Shown: positions 41,020-51,395, counted from the stretch's first letter. The stretch: DNA of 64,000 bases from Acidobacteriaceae bacterium (GCA_027452245.1 DAIDGW010000035.1:29961-93960), one strand, 5' to 3'. The notes: generated by a model from the letters alone, not told the origin. Made by a program: numbers and translations.

Positions 41020-42449
41020 GCGCAGCCGTCGTGATGCCCACTGTTTCGCATGCCGTGCTTCTGCCGGTGGCCTTTCTGCTTGGCCCGCGAGTGGAGTGGG
41101 TAGCGGAACGATTTTTGAACGGCGTTCCGGAGGGCATTGCTCTTGCACTGCTGGCATGGGTCTGGCTGCGGCTGTTTGTTCGCAAGAGTTCGAGCACGCG
41201 GTTTGCGATCTGGCTCTCGGCCCTGCTGGCAATTGTGGCGCTGCCGCTGCTTCGCGGCTTGTGGACGCCGGAAGCGACAAGAAGCGGAAGCGCTTCGTTC
41301 ATCTCTGTCTCTGGCTCCTGGGCGCGAGATCTTTTCTACGGATGGATGGCGCTTTCCACGCTGGCTCTGATTCGAGTGGGCATGGGGATCTGGAATGTGC
41401 ACAAGCTGCGCCGCAATTGCGAGCCGGTCGATGTAGCGGAGTTAGACCCCGCGGTCCAGCAAACTTTGAAGTCATCGCGCGGTCCAAGGAAAGTTGAACT
41501 GGCAATCTCGTCGCGTGTATCGGTTCCGGCGGTGATCGGATTCTTCAAGCCGGTGATCTTGCTGCCCGCATGGGCGCTGGCTGAGCTTTCTGCGGAGCAA
41601 CTGAATACGGTGCTGATGCACGAACTGGCACACTTGCGCCGCTGGGACGACTGGACGAATCTGGGACAGAAGCTGATGCGGGCTGTGTTTTTCTTTCATC
41701 CGGCGATCTGGTGGATCGACCATCAACTCTCGCTGGAACGCGAGATGGCGTGCGACGAATTCGTGCTCTCGAGTACAAGAAATCCGCGGGCGTACGCTGC
41801 GTGCCTGGTATCGCTGGCCGAAAAGAGCCTGTTGCGGCGTACGGTTGCCCTGGCGCAGGCACTCGTGGGACGAATGGGAGAGACCTCGCGCCGGGTCACG
41901 CAAATTCTCAATCCGAATCACGGCTTGGTTCCGCGGCGCTGGAAACCCGTGTTCGCCCTGATGGCGATTGTTTCAGCTTCCGGAACGCTGTGGCTGATGC
42001 GGGCTCCGGACCTGGTGGCGTTCCGCGATGCGGCGTCGACGATTCCAGCGGCAAATGCTTCGGCGGCAGTTCCTGCGGCATTGATGCGGCAACCGGCCGA
42101 AAGCGCGAAGATGACGCTGGCCAAATACATCGAGCGCGGCGCTCCAACGGTTCGGCCCAGGGCGGCCGTGAAACGCCGCGTGATGAGGCAGAGCGAAGCG
42201 CCCGTGCTGAAGGCCAAGGCAGAACCTCCGCGGATGGTTCAGGCGAGCACGCGAATAATGCCCGCACCCCTGGCGATTGAGACGGTTTACGTCCTAAGGG
42301 CTGCACAGGTGAGTAGCGCGAACGGCGGCGCGTCTTCGTCGTGGACGCTTTGCGTGTGGCGGGTCACGCTTGTAAATGGAACGCACAGCGGCAATCAGAA
42401 CATGATCAACTCGCAGACGATGAGCGTGCTTCCGCCGAGCAGAACGTAA
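41016..42449 (+). CDS. M56-family (BlaR1-like) membrane metallopeptidase
   Basis: VLMHELAHLRRWDDWTNLGQKLMRAVFFFHPAIWWIDHQLSLEREMACDEFVL; overlaps blaI stop. Confidence 0.9.
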   Translation: MSAAVVMPTVSHAVLLPVAFLLGPRVEWVAERFLNGVPEGIALALLAWVWLRLFVRKSSSTRFAIWLSALLAIVALPLLRGLWTPEATRSGSASFISVSGSWARDLFYGWMALSTLALIRVGMGIWNVHKLRRNCEPVDVAELDPAVQQTLKSSRGPRKVELAISSRVSVPAVIGFFKPVILLPAWALAELSAEQLNTVLMHELAHLRRWDDWTNLGQKLMRAVFFFHPAIWWIDHQLSLEREMACDEFVLSSTRNPRAYAACLVSLAEKSLLRRTVALAQALVGRMGETSRRVTQILNPNHGLVPRRWKPVFALMAIVSASGTLWLMRAPDLVAFRDAASTIPAANASAAVPAALMRQPAESAKMTLAKYIERGAPTVRPRAAVKRRVMRQSEAPVLKAKAEPPRMVQASTRIMPAPLAIETVYVLRAAQVSSANGGASSSWTLCVWRVTLVNGTHSGNQNMINSQTMSVLPPSRT

Positions 42450-42465
42450 AAAATTTTGGCTTTGA

Positions 42466-42483
42466 CAACTAAAGAATTAGTTG
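42466..42483. promoter_or_regulatory. Second copy of the candidate BlaI-type operator, upstream of htrA
   Basis: CAACTAAA-GA-ATTAGTTG, one mismatch from the site at 40500; overlaps a TTGACA hexamer at 42462-42467. Confidence 0.6.
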
Positions 42484-42506
42484 CAACAACAAGGAGAACT
42501 AAACGC

Positions 42507-44069
42507 ATGCACCCCTGGCTTACGAAAACGAAAAGCACATTCAAACGGCACATCGCCGTCTCGGCAATTGCATTAACCACGATCGGTTCTTTGGCGGGAT
42601 ACGAAATTGCGCGTCCCATGCACGCGAGAGCGGCCGCCATGGCCCCGGCACCTGTTCCGCTCGATGCCAACAGCATCGCGCCGTTGCTGTCGCTCGATCA
42701 CGCCATGGAAACGCTGGCGGCGCGGGTGACACCGGCGATTGTCAACATCACGGTTACGTCGAAGACAAAAGGCGAAGCCGTCGCTCACGATGGCAACAGC
42801 GGTGACGGCCAAGGCCAGGATCAGATGCCGGAACCATTCCGTCGCTTCTTTGGGCCGGGATTCGGCGGTATGTTTCCGCACGGACACCAGGGTCCGCAAA
42901 TTGAGCATGTTGGCGGCAGCGGCGTGATCATTTCGCCCGACGGCTACATCGTCACGAACAATCACGTAATCGACGGCGCGGTTGACATCCACGTAATGAT
43001 GAGCAACCGCAAGATTTATTCGGCCAAGCTGATCGGACACGATCCGCTGACCGATCTGGCGGTCATCAAGATTGACGGGCATGATTTCCCGAGCGTTCCG
43101 CTGGGAGATTCCTCGCAACTGCACCCCGGGCAGACGGTGCTGGCGTTCGGCAATCCGTTTGGCTATCAGTTCACCGTGACGCGCGGCATCGTCAGCGCGC
43201 TGAACCGCAGGAATCCTGACCCCGAAGACCGGCGGAAACCGGGCGGCTTCATTCAGACCGACGCGGCCATCAACCCGGGGAACTCAGGCGGCCCGCTGGT
43301 GGATGTGCGCGGCGAAGTGATCGGGATCAATACGTTCCTGATTTCGCCCTCAGGATCTTTCTCGGGCATGGGATTCGCGATTCCGACGCAGGTGGTGCGT
43401 CCGGTGGTGGATCAGATCATGAGCACCGGCAAAGTCGCGCACGGCTACATGGGCATCGGTATTACGGACATAACGCCGGAGAACGCGAAGTTCTTCGACG
43501 TGAGCAACGCCAGCGGCGCGGTGGTCAGCCAGGTGGAAGATGGCTCGCCGGCTGCAAAGGCGGGACTGAAAATTGGCGACGTGATCACCGAACTCAACGG
43601 GCAGAAAGTCGTCGACGCGACTTCCCTGCAAGTGGTGGTGGGAGAGACGCAGCCGGGAACGACACTTCAACTTGGAGTGATGCGCAACGGCAAGAGCATG
43701 ACGGTTCCGGTGACGCTGGAAGCGATGGGCAGCCGCGACAAAGGTGAGAACGAAAGCGGACAGAACAGCCAGGGCAAAATGCGCTGGGGGCTGGGACTAT
43801 CCAATCTCACTCCGGATGTGCGGCAGCAGGTGCAGGCTCCGGCGGATGTTCACGGCGCGGTGGTCGAGCAGGTGAAGCCGGGAAGTCCGGCGGATGATGC
43901 GGGCTTGCAGCAGGGAGACATTATCACGCAGGTTAACCGGAAGAACGTGCAGAGCGCGAGCGATGTGCAGCAGGCGCTGGCGAGCGTCCCGAAAGGACAG
44001 GACGCGCTATTGCTGGTGTGGTCAAACGGCGGCAGCACCTTCCGCGTGTTGCATGCGCCGGGAGAGTAA
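42507..44069 (+). CDS. DegP/HtrA-type serine protease with two PDZ domains
   Basis: VTNNHVIDGA, DLAVIKIDG, QTDAAINPGNSGGPLVD, two PDZ regions. Start set to ATG 42507 after aaggag. Confidence 0.94.
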   Translation: MHPWLTKTKSTFKRHIAVSAIALTTIGSLAGYEIARPMHARAAAMAPAPVPLDANSIAPLLSLDHAMETLAARVTPAIVNITVTSKTKGEAVAHDGNSGDGQGQDQMPEPFRRFFGPGFGGMFPHGHQGPQIEHVGGSGVIISPDGYIVTNNHVIDGAVDIHVMMSNRKIYSAKLIGHDPLTDLAVIKIDGHDFPSVPLGDSSQLHPGQTVLAFGNPFGYQFTVTRGIVSALNRRNPDPEDRRKPGGFIQTDAAINPGNSGGPLVDVRGEVIGINTFLISPSGSFSGMGFAIPTQVVRPVVDQIMSTGKVAHGYMGIGITDITPENAKFFDVSNASGAVVSQVEDGSPAAKAGLKIGDVITELNGQKVVDATSLQVVVGETQPGTTLQLGVMRNGKSMTVPVTLEAMGSRDKGENESGQNSQGKMRWGLGLSNLTPDVRQQVQAPADVHGAVVEQVKPGSPADDAGLQQGDIITQVNRKNVQSASDVQQALASVPKGQDALLLVWSNGGSTFRVLHAPGE

Positions 44070-44094
44070 GTGGCAAGTGCAAGTGCGCTGGGTA

Positions 44095-44131
44095 CCCCGC
44101 TTCTCGTGCGACGTCTGCACGCGGAGCGGGG
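44095..44131. terminator. Strong hairpin downstream of htrA (possible terminator)
   Basis: CCCCGCTTCTCGTGC-gacgtct-GCACGCGGAGCGGGG (13/15 paired) followed by ATTTT. Confidence 0.55.
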
Positions 44132-44286
44132 ATTTTGTGGAACAGCAGATTCCTCGCTCCCCTCGGGACGACAAACATTAATGGTGGAGGGATACGCGAT
44201 CTTCTCGATGCCGTGCACGCCGGTGGGTCCGTAGCATAAGATGGGCGGTTTGAAATCGGCACGAGAAAGCGAGCAAGGGAAGCAAG

Positions 44287-45282
44287 ATGGAGTACATCAA
44301 TTTTGGAAAGACGGGTTTGAAGGTTTCGCGGATTTGCCTGGGATGCATGAGCTATGGGGCCCCGGCAAAAGGTCCGCTGACACCGGGCAGCCATGCCTGG
44401 ACTTTGAATGAGCAAGACAGCCAGCCGTTTCTGCGGCAGGCGCTGGATCTCGGAATCAATTTTTTTGACACGGCAAACGTGTATTCGGCGGGCACGAGTG
44501 AAGAAGTGGTCGGCCGATTTCTCCAGGGAAATACGCGGCGCGAACAGGTGGTTCTTGCAACCAAGGTGCAAGGCAGGATGCGCGACGATCCCAACGGACG
44601 TGGCCTGTCACGGAAAGAGATTTGTTTTGAGCTCGATCAGAGCCTGCGGCGACTGCAGACCGACTACGTGGATCTGTATCAGATCCATCGTTGGGATTAT
44701 GAGACGCCGATTGAGGAGACGCTGGAAGCGCTGCACGATGCGGTCAAGGCAGGAAAGGTGCGGTACATCGGGGCGTCGTCGATGTACTCGTGGCAGTTTG
44801 CGAAGTGCCTGTACCTGGCCGATCTTCACGGATGGACGCGGTTTGTTTCCATGCAAAATTATTACAACCTGATTTACCGCGAGGAAGAGCGCGAGATGAT
44901 GGGTCTGTGCCGGCAGGAAGGGATTGCGGTGATTCCATGGAGTCCGCTGGCGCGCGGGAGGCTGGCGCGTCCGTGGAAGACGGAGACGAAGCGCTCCGAT
45001 ACCGACCAGTTTGGCAAGAGTCTTTACGAACACACGGAAGAGAACGATCACCAGGTTGTGGATCGCGTCGGCGAAATTGCCGAAAAGCGAGGGGTTCCGC
45101 GGGCGCAGGTGTCGCTGGCGTGGCTGCTGAGCAAGCCGGGAGTGACGGCACCGATAGTGGGTGCCACGCAGCCGGAGCATCTTGCCGATGCGGTAGCGGC
45201 GCTCGATGTTCGCCTTACGGATGAAGAAACTGCGCGGCTGGAGGAGCTTTACAGGCCGCATCCGGTGCTGGGGTTCAGCTGA
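44287..45282 (+). CDS. Aldo/keto reductase
   Basis: MEYINFGKTGLKVSRICLGCMSYG, FFDTANVYSAGTSEEVVGRFL, DLYQIHRWDYETPIEETLEALHDAVKAGKVRYIGASS. Confidence 0.95.
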   Translation: MEYINFGKTGLKVSRICLGCMSYGAPAKGPLTPGSHAWTLNEQDSQPFLRQALDLGINFFDTANVYSAGTSEEVVGRFLQGNTRREQVVLATKVQGRMRDDPNGRGLSRKEICFELDQSLRRLQTDYVDLYQIHRWDYETPIEETLEALHDAVKAGKVRYIGASSMYSWQFAKCLYLADLHGWTRFVSMQNYYNLIYREEEREMMGLCRQEGIAVIPWSPLARGRLARPWKTETKRSDTDQFGKSLYEHTEENDHQVVDRVGEIAEKRGVPRAQVSLAWLLSKPGVTAPIVGATQPEHLADAVAALDVRLTDEETARLEELYRPHPVLGFS

Positions 45283-45338
45283 GCGGTTGGCGAATCTATC
45301 TGGGTGGAAGGGGCATCTATTACCGGAAGGACGAACCA

Positions 45339-46532
45339 TTGAATAGCGTAGTCGATCAACCCCAGGAATTATCGCCGCATCTGCAAACCAGGCATTCCGG
45401 GCACAGAGTACCGCGCTCCGGGATGGCCATTTTCGTTTTCCTCGGCGTCGTTCAATCGATCATCTTCTTCGCACACTGGGTGGTGTATCAGACCTGGACC
45501 TCATTCCGAGGTGCGGCGGATTTCGGCGGAGTGACCGACTTACGAATCGCACTGGCATTGCTGTCGATGAGCTTCGTGACGGCCAGCGTGCTCTCGCGGA
45601 GCTACTCAAATTTTCTGGTGAACTCGTTTTACAAAGTGGCCAGCGTCTGGATGGGGCTGCTCAATTTTCTGGTGGTTGCCTCGGTAGTGTGCTGGCTGCT
45701 GGCGGCAGGGGCGGCCATCGCGGGATCGTCGGGCATCATGCCGCAGGTTTTGCTGGTTATGTTTGGACTGGCAGGGGGCGCAACCGTCTACGGCGTGATC
45801 AACGCGCGGATGATTCGAATCCGGAAAATCCAGGTAAGACTGGAAAACCTCCCCAAGAATTGGCGGGGGCGGATAGCGGCGCTGGTGTCGGATATTCATG
45901 TGGGCCCGGTGAATGCGGTGGGATTTATGAGGCGCGTGGTGTCCCGCATCGCGGCAGCACAGCCGGAGATTGTTTTCATTGCGGGCGATTTTTACGACGG
46001 AACCAAAGTAGACGCGATGGCTCTGGCATCACCCTGGGAAAATTTGTCGACACCCCTAGGAACGTATTTTGTGACAGGCAATCACGAAGAGTTTTCCGAT
46101 CCCAAACCCTTTCTGGACGCGATTTCGGGCGCGGGAATTCGCGTTTTGAGCAACGAGAAGATCAACGTAGATGGCATGCAGATCGCCGGCATCAACGACC
46201 GCGATCTGGCGGATCCCGGCAATTTGAGGATGCTTCTGCAATCGCTCGAACTGAATCGCGACCAGCCAAGCGTTTTGCTGGCGCATACACCGGGGCGTGT
46301 GCCGATTGCGGAACAGGAAGGAATCTCCTTGCAACTTTCGGGTCACACGCACGGGGGACAAGTTTTCCCTTTCACCTGGTTTACTGAACGAATCTTCCGG
46401 CAATTTACTTATGGGTTGACCCAGTTCGGCTCGATGAACGTGTTTACGTCGTATGGCGTGGGAACGTGGGGGCCTCCGCTGCGGGTGGGCACACACCCGG
46501 AGATTGTGCTGATTGAATTTGTTGGAAGTTAA
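45339..46532 (+). CDS. Membrane-anchored metallophosphoesterase
   Basis: LVSDIHVGP, VFIAGDFYDG, VTGNHEE, LQLSGHTHGGQ. Confidence 0.9.
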   Translation: MNSVVDQPQELSPHLQTRHSGHRVPRSGMAIFVFLGVVQSIIFFAHWVVYQTWTSFRGAADFGGVTDLRIALALLSMSFVTASVLSRSYSNFLVNSFYKVASVWMGLLNFLVVASVVCWLLAAGAAIAGSSGIMPQVLLVMFGLAGGATVYGVINARMIRIRKIQVRLENLPKNWRGRIAALVSDIHVGPVNAVGFMRRVVSRIAAAQPEIVFIAGDFYDGTKVDAMALASPWENLSTPLGTYFVTGNHEEFSDPKPFLDAISGAGIRVLSNEKINVDGMQIAGINDRDLADPGNLRMLLQSLELNRDQPSVLLAHTPGRVPIAEQEGISLQLSGHTHGGQVFPFTWFTERIFRQFTYGLTQFGSMNVFTSYGVGTWGPPLRVGTHPEIVLIEFVGS

Positions 46533-46607
46533 GAAAGTGGGCGGGGCCAGGTTGCAAAGGTTCCCCAGTTTCAGCAAGTAAACTCTCTTTGCCCCCGCAA
46601 TTCTGTT

Positions 46608-49600
46608 CTAGAAGGTCACTCGCATGGAAAATTCGATCTGGCGGGGGGCACCGAGAGCAAACGCACCGGAGCCGAGTCCGATGCGGTTACTGGCCGGCTG
46701 GCTGTTGGATGTCGTATTGACATAGCCTGCAGGCTGAGCGATGCCGGGAATCAGGGGCTGGAGAACGCCGCTCAGCGGATTGCTGGGTCCGTCAAAGTTT
46801 ACGATATTCGCAACGTTGAACACCGAGACAGCTGGTTCGATCGTGAAATACTCGCGATACTTAAAGACCCAACTCAAATTCAAGTCAGCGGTACGTAGCC
46901 ATCCCATGGGAGCGGGAAAGTAAGAGGTGGGATAGACCACGGGCTGCACGCCGCCCAGGGCGGTAAGTTGCGCCTGAGTTATCAGGCCGCTGCCGATCAG
47001 TGTCTGGCCCGCAGGGGTCGGCTGGCCGGCGGATTTCGTGTCGTAGGTGGTGATGTAGTTGTTGATGTTTCCGGTCTTCACGGTATGGCCGTAGGATCCA
47101 ATGTTGGTTCCAGGGAGCACATCACCGAAAGCTCCATTGGAGGCGAAGCTGCCATCGCCGGTGCCGTCGCCGGTAACGTCAGTGACGAAGATTCCGCCCG
47201 GCAGGCCGGTGGGAGGAAGTGTGACGGTAAGCGGCAGGCCGCTGTAGAAGTGTCCGATCATGCCGAAGCGGAAATGGAAGGGCAGATCCATGGTGCCGCC
47301 GAAGGAGATCTGGTGGGTGCGGTCGAGCCCATTCGGTCCGAGGTACTTCAGAGGAGTATTGAAATCAGTAGCGATGCTGGCGAAGCTGGTGTCGGCGGCG
47401 TTGGAGACATTGCGCTGGAGTTGATATGAGATCTGCAGATCAAAGCTCTTGATGTGCGGATAGGGATTGTCGACATGCTGCTTCAGGGAAACCTGGAAAG
47501 CGTTGTCGACCGCGCGGCCGATGGGGAACAGCATTTGATTGGCGCCCAAGGCGGGATTGACACCGCCGAACGCAGCATATGGAGCTCCGGCATGGGGACA
47601 GGTCTGACCGCCGCAGAGCGCGTAGCCGGAATCGAGACCGTTGGCTGCGAAATCACTGATGGTACCGGCATAGGGATCAATGCCGCCGGCGGTGTAGTTT
47701 GCATTGTAGTGAGCCAAATAGCAAGTCACCATGGCGGGGCCGAGCGGCAGGGAGGGACATCCAGCAGCGGCGGATCCGGCGTTGTTGCTGGCGGTAGCGA
47801 GGATCGCGTTGCGCGCGGCGGGAGTATTGAAGAACCGAGCATCGCCGACGTGATTCGTATCGACGGCCAGCAGCGAATGAGACTCGACGTTGCGCAGAAC
47901 GTCCATGGTGAAAACCGTGCCTGGGCGGAGTTCGTGCTGGATTCCGAAGTTCATTTCCACCGAGCGCGGCGTCAGATAGTTGGGATAAAGCGGAGCGGCG
48001 CCATTGACATGCATACCATCCGCGAGGGAAGTTCCGACGAAAGATGGATTAGGAGCTTTATTGCTCATGGCGTTGGAGGCGGCCTGATAGGCTGCCTGGT
48101 TTGCCAGGATCTGAGGAATCACACTGGCGATGGGCTTGCCGCAAATATCGCTCCAGTTCTGGGTAGCGCCGTTGGGCAGAGTGAGCAGGTTGGCCTGACT
48201 GTTATTACAGACGGTGGGAGTAGAGAGGAAGCGACCGGACTGCAACCGAGCCATACGGTCGTAGGCGAGGTTCTTCCAGAGATTGCTTTCGTAGAAGAGT
48301 CCGATACCGCCGCGGACGACTGTGGTGCCTTTACCAGAGGGGTCCCAAGCCATGCCCAACTGAGGAGCGAAGTTGCGGTTTGGCTGGCGGACGCTGTTCC
48401 CAAGCGAACTAAAGTACAAATTATCGAATTGATAAAGAGCGGGGATGGTTGGCAGATCACTGTCCGTACGCCAGGTATCACGTACGTAGCGCATGCCATA
48501 GGTCAGAGTGAAGTTCGTTCTGACCTTCCAGGAGTCACCGATGTAAGCCGAGATGCGATTATCGGGGCCGAACCCACCTCCGGGAAATCCAAAGGCGGAA
48601 ACCTCCGTGGCGAAACCCTGCCCGTTCCCAAGTTGAATGGTTTGAGCGGGATAGTTCAGCGGATTGGAGGCCCCTCCGGGAAGCGTAAGACATGCGCCGG
48701 AGCAGGAAGTGGTAAGAGCGGAAACCGCGGGCGCGAGATTCATAGGACTGGAGAAGCCTCCAGCCATGATGCGATTCCAACCCCCGCCGTAGCTAATAAT
48801 ATGCGAACCGAGGACGCGGCTGCCGTTGTAGGTAAATTGATGATCAGACTGATACGTTTGCTGTGGAGCAAGGTAACTTGGGCCCGAACAGAAGGTATCA
48901 GCAGCGGGAATCAGACAATTGGGGTCGCTGCCAATCGCGAGTTCGACGCCGGGAGCGGGATTAAAGATGCTCGATCCGGCGGTCGCGTCAGTAATCTGAT
49001 TGCGAAACTTCATGTATCCGAAACGGAAGCTGTGAGTGTACTGGCCGGTAACGAAGTCGAGGCCGATTGCATGGCTGGGGACGTGGTTCACATCATTAAA
49101 CGGCTGGAAAGACATGGGAAGGATGGCAGAAACGTCTCTGTTCTGATCGTAGGCGAAACGATAGAAGAAGTGATATTTCCCATGGATTTGCCAATCGATG
49201 CGAGCCGATCCATTGGTTTCGCGGAAGGGGGAATTGAAGGTTCCGGTCAGCCCGGAAAAATTGCCCCAGGGAAGGACAGTATCGAGAAAATCCTGCTTGG
49301 TGTGCTCGATATCAACAAAGAAGAAGGCCTTGTCTTTGATGATCGGGCCGCCCACATTCCCGCCAAACTGGTTACGCTGGAAACGGTTGTGGGTGCCTCC
49401 GGGAAGATTGGCGTCAAAGGATTGGTCGCGGAAAAATCCGAAGGCTTCGCCATGAACCCGGTTTGTACCATATTTTGTGGTGACGTTCACGGAACCTGTT
49501 GAGGTCAATCCGGTGGACAGGTTAAGCATGGATTGTTGCAGTTGGAATTGCTGTACGTCGCTGGCGGGAATGTTTTGGGTGGTTGTACCGGAAACCTCGT

Positions 49601-50255
49601 TGGTAATGTCCTGGCCGTCGAGTTCGAAGAGGTCGGACCTTCCATAGCGGCCGTCGAAGGACAGAGACAACAGTCCAGTTTTTGTGGGACCGAGATTGAG
49701 GCCATCCTGGGTTTGGATGCCGGGTTCGAGTTGCGCGAGGTCCAAGAAGTTGGGCCCGTTAAGGGGGAGATTTTCAATTTCGCGCGAAGTGGCGACCTGT
49801 TGAACAGTCGCTTGTTCGGTTGCGGCAGAAGTTACGTCAATCTGGGTCTTGACGACTTGAGAAACTTGCCCAGCCTGCAACTTGATATTTCCGGACGCAG
49901 TAATGCCGACCTTCACGGCAACATCGAGTTGTGCAGTCTTAAATCCAGGAACAGCGACGACCAAGGTGTAATCGCCGGGGATAAGCGCGCCGGATGTGTA
50001 GGTGCCCTCGGAATTCGTGTTTACGGTGACAACAAGGCCAATGGCCTTGTTGGTAATCGTGACCTTAGCGCCGGTGACGACATCATAGGAGGGATCAACG
50101 ATCACTCCCTGAATGCTGCCGCTGTAAACCGTGGTTTGGGCGATGGCGAAAATAGATGCAAGAAAACAGCCTAAAGAAAGAAAAAACCAGGAGCGAAGCC
50201 GCCTCCGCACCTGACCGTAGCACAGCATTTCTTGACCTTTGGTCCACAACATCAT
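46608..50255 (-). CDS. Large TonB-dependent receptor with N-terminal carboxypeptidase-regulatory-like domain
   Basis: GSIQGVIVDPSYDVVTGAKVTITNKAIG..GTYTSGALIPGDYTLVVAVPGFK; plug/barrel-like sequence; C-terminal RQIEFSMRVTF. Confidence 0.9.
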   Translation of the reverse strand: MMLWTKGQEMLCYGQVRRRLRSWFFLSLGCFLASIFAIAQTTVYSGSIQGVIVDPSYDVVTGAKVTITNKAIGLVVTVNTNSEGTYTSGALIPGDYTLVVAVPGFKTAQLDVAVKVGITASGNIKLQAGQVSQVVKTQIDVTSAATEQATVQQVATSREIENLPLNGPNFLDLAQLEPGIQTQDGLNLGPTKTGLLSLSFDGRYGRSDLFELDGQDITNEVSGTTTQNIPASDVQQFQLQQSMLNLSTGLTSTGSVNVTTKYGTNRVHGEAFGFFRDQSFDANLPGGTHNRFQRNQFGGNVGGPIIKDKAFFFVDIEHTKQDFLDTVLPWGNFSGLTGTFNSPFRETNGSARIDWQIHGKYHFFYRFAYDQNRDVSAILPMSFQPFNDVNHVPSHAIGLDFVTGQYTHSFRFGYMKFRNQITDATAGSSIFNPAPGVELAIGSDPNCLIPAADTFCSGPSYLAPQQTYQSDHQFTYNGSRVLGSHIISYGGGWNRIMAGGFSSPMNLAPAVSALTTSCSGACLTLPGGASNPLNYPAQTIQLGNGQGFATEVSAFGFPGGGFGPDNRISAYIGDSWKVRTNFTLTYGMRYVRDTWRTDSDLPTIPALYQFDNLYFSSLGNSVRQPNRNFAPQLGMAWDPSGKGTTVVRGGIGLFYESNLWKNLAYDRMARLQSGRFLSTPTVCNNSQANLLTLPNGATQNWSDICGKPIASVIPQILANQAAYQAASNAMSNKAPNPSFVGTSLADGMHVNGAAPLYPNYLTPRSVEMNFGIQHELRPGTVFTMDVLRNVESHSLLAVDTNHVGDARFFNTPAARNAILATASNNAGSAAAGCPSLPLGPAMVTCYLAHYNANYTAGGIDPYAGTISDFAANGLDSGYALCGGQTCPHAGAPYAAFGGVNPALGANQMLFPIGRAVDNAFQVSLKQHVDNPYPHIKSFDLQISYQLQRNVSNAADTSFASIATDFNTPLKYLGPNGLDRTHQISFGGTMDLPFHFRFGMIGHFYSGLPLTVTLPPTGLPGGIFVTDVTGDGTGDGSFASNGAFGDVLPGTNIGSYGHTVKTGNINNYITTYDTKSAGQPTPAGQTLIGSGLITQAQLTALGGVQPVVYPTSYFPAPMGWLRTADLNLSWVFKYREYFTIEPAVSVFNVANIVNFDGPSNPLSGVLQPLIPGIAQPAGYVNTTSNSQPASNRIGLGSGAFALGAPRQIEFSMRVTF

Positions 50256-50532
50256 GGTCACACTCTTCTCCGCAGAACCAGAAGACAGACACATTCAAAA
50301 GCTCCAACAGTGTTGCTGCCTGAAGATCTTCCTGAGACGCTCCCTTTCACGAAAACACATTGCGGCTGGGGGACTGCTCCAGTCCGCCTGTGTATCTGAG
50401 GGCTGTGAAAGGCGAATTTTAGATTCTGTACTTTGGATGCAAAAATTGCAAGGAACACTGCCGGAAAGGCACGACCAGTTTGAGCGGGAAACTCTTCAAA
50501 TGCGAGCATTTAGGCTGAAAACGCGTCGGTTT

Positions 50533-50544
50533 GGAAGCGCTTCC
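50533..50544. promoter_or_regulatory. LacI-type palindrome GGAAGCGCTTCC upstream of the TonB-dependent receptor
   Basis: Perfect 12-nt palindrome with the central CG typical of LacI-family operators. Confidence 0.35.
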
Positions 50545-50636
50545 TTTTGATTTCGCGCACTCGAAAATGCCGGGGGCTTGCGAAGCGGACAAACTGGAGC
50601 GTCCTCTCTCAATTTTGTATGGGTTGCAGGGAGAAA

Positions 50637-51395
50637 TCAGGTTTCGGACTGCGGCGAACTGGAACCATGCAGTCCACATTCGGTTTTGGCGAAACCGGGC
50701 CAGCGACCGGCGCGAGGATCCTCGCCGGCAGAAACAGCACGCGTGCAGTGAGTGCAGCCGATGGTAGGATAGTTCTGCTGATGCAAGGGATTGAACGGAA
50801 CATCATACCGGTAGATGTAATCCCACACCTGGGCTGAGGTCCAATCGACGATGGGATTGATCTTAATCAGCCCGAACGAGGCGTCCCATTCAATTCGACG
50901 AGCGTGAGCGCGAGCGGAGGTCTGATCTCGGCGGATGCTGGTGATCCAGGCATTAAGTGTTCGCAGGTGCTGACGCAGGGGCTCAACCTTGCGCAGGCGG
51001 CAACACTGGTCGGGATCGCGTTCCCACAAATGCGGGCCATGGAGGCGGTCCTGTTCCTCGGGAGAAAGCTGGGGATAAATGCGCTCAATTGTGATGCCAT
51101 AGCGCCGCTCAATTGCTTCCATCAGCGAATACGTTTCCGGAAAAAGAAATTCGGTGTCGAGGGTAAACAGACGAAAGCGCACGCCCAGGCGCGATGCCAT
51201 ATCGGTGACAGTAACGCCTTCAGCCCCGAAGGCGGAAGAGACAGCAACTCGATCCCCAAAGGTCTGAAGAGCCCAGCGCAGGGTGTGTGCTGGAGTCCAC
51301 GACTCAGCCTGGGACTGCAATCCGGCCAGCAAATCCTGGCCATGCAAACGGTCATTCACGCAACTGGCTCCTTGGGTTGTAGAACGACTTGGCAT
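50637..51395 (-). CDS. cysH: Phosphoadenylyl/adenylyl-sulfate reductase, APS-reductase type
   Basis: AVSSAFGAEGVTVTDMASR, FTLDTEFLFPETY, CCRLRKVEPL, IGCTHCTRAVSAGEDPRAGRWPGFAKTECGLH (the Cys motifs of 4Fe-4S APS reductases). Confidence 0.93.
   Translation of the reverse strand: MPSRSTTQGASCVNDRLHGQDLLAGLQSQAESWTPAHTLRWALQTFGDRVAVSSAFGAEGVTVTDMASRLGVRFRLFTLDTEFLFPETYSLMEAIERRYGITIERIYPQLSPEEQDRLHGPHLWERDPDQCCRLRKVEPLRQHLRTLNAWITSIRRDQTSARAHARRIEWDASFGLIKINPIVDWTSAQVWDYIYRYDVPFNPLHQQNYPTIGCTHCTRAVSAGEDPRAGRWPGFAKTECGLHGSSSPQSET

Noticed and set aside
47454-49502. 682-aa ORF on the plus strand
   Set aside because: Antisense to the TonB-dependent receptor; Gly/Glu/Val-rich sequence with no recognisable domain.
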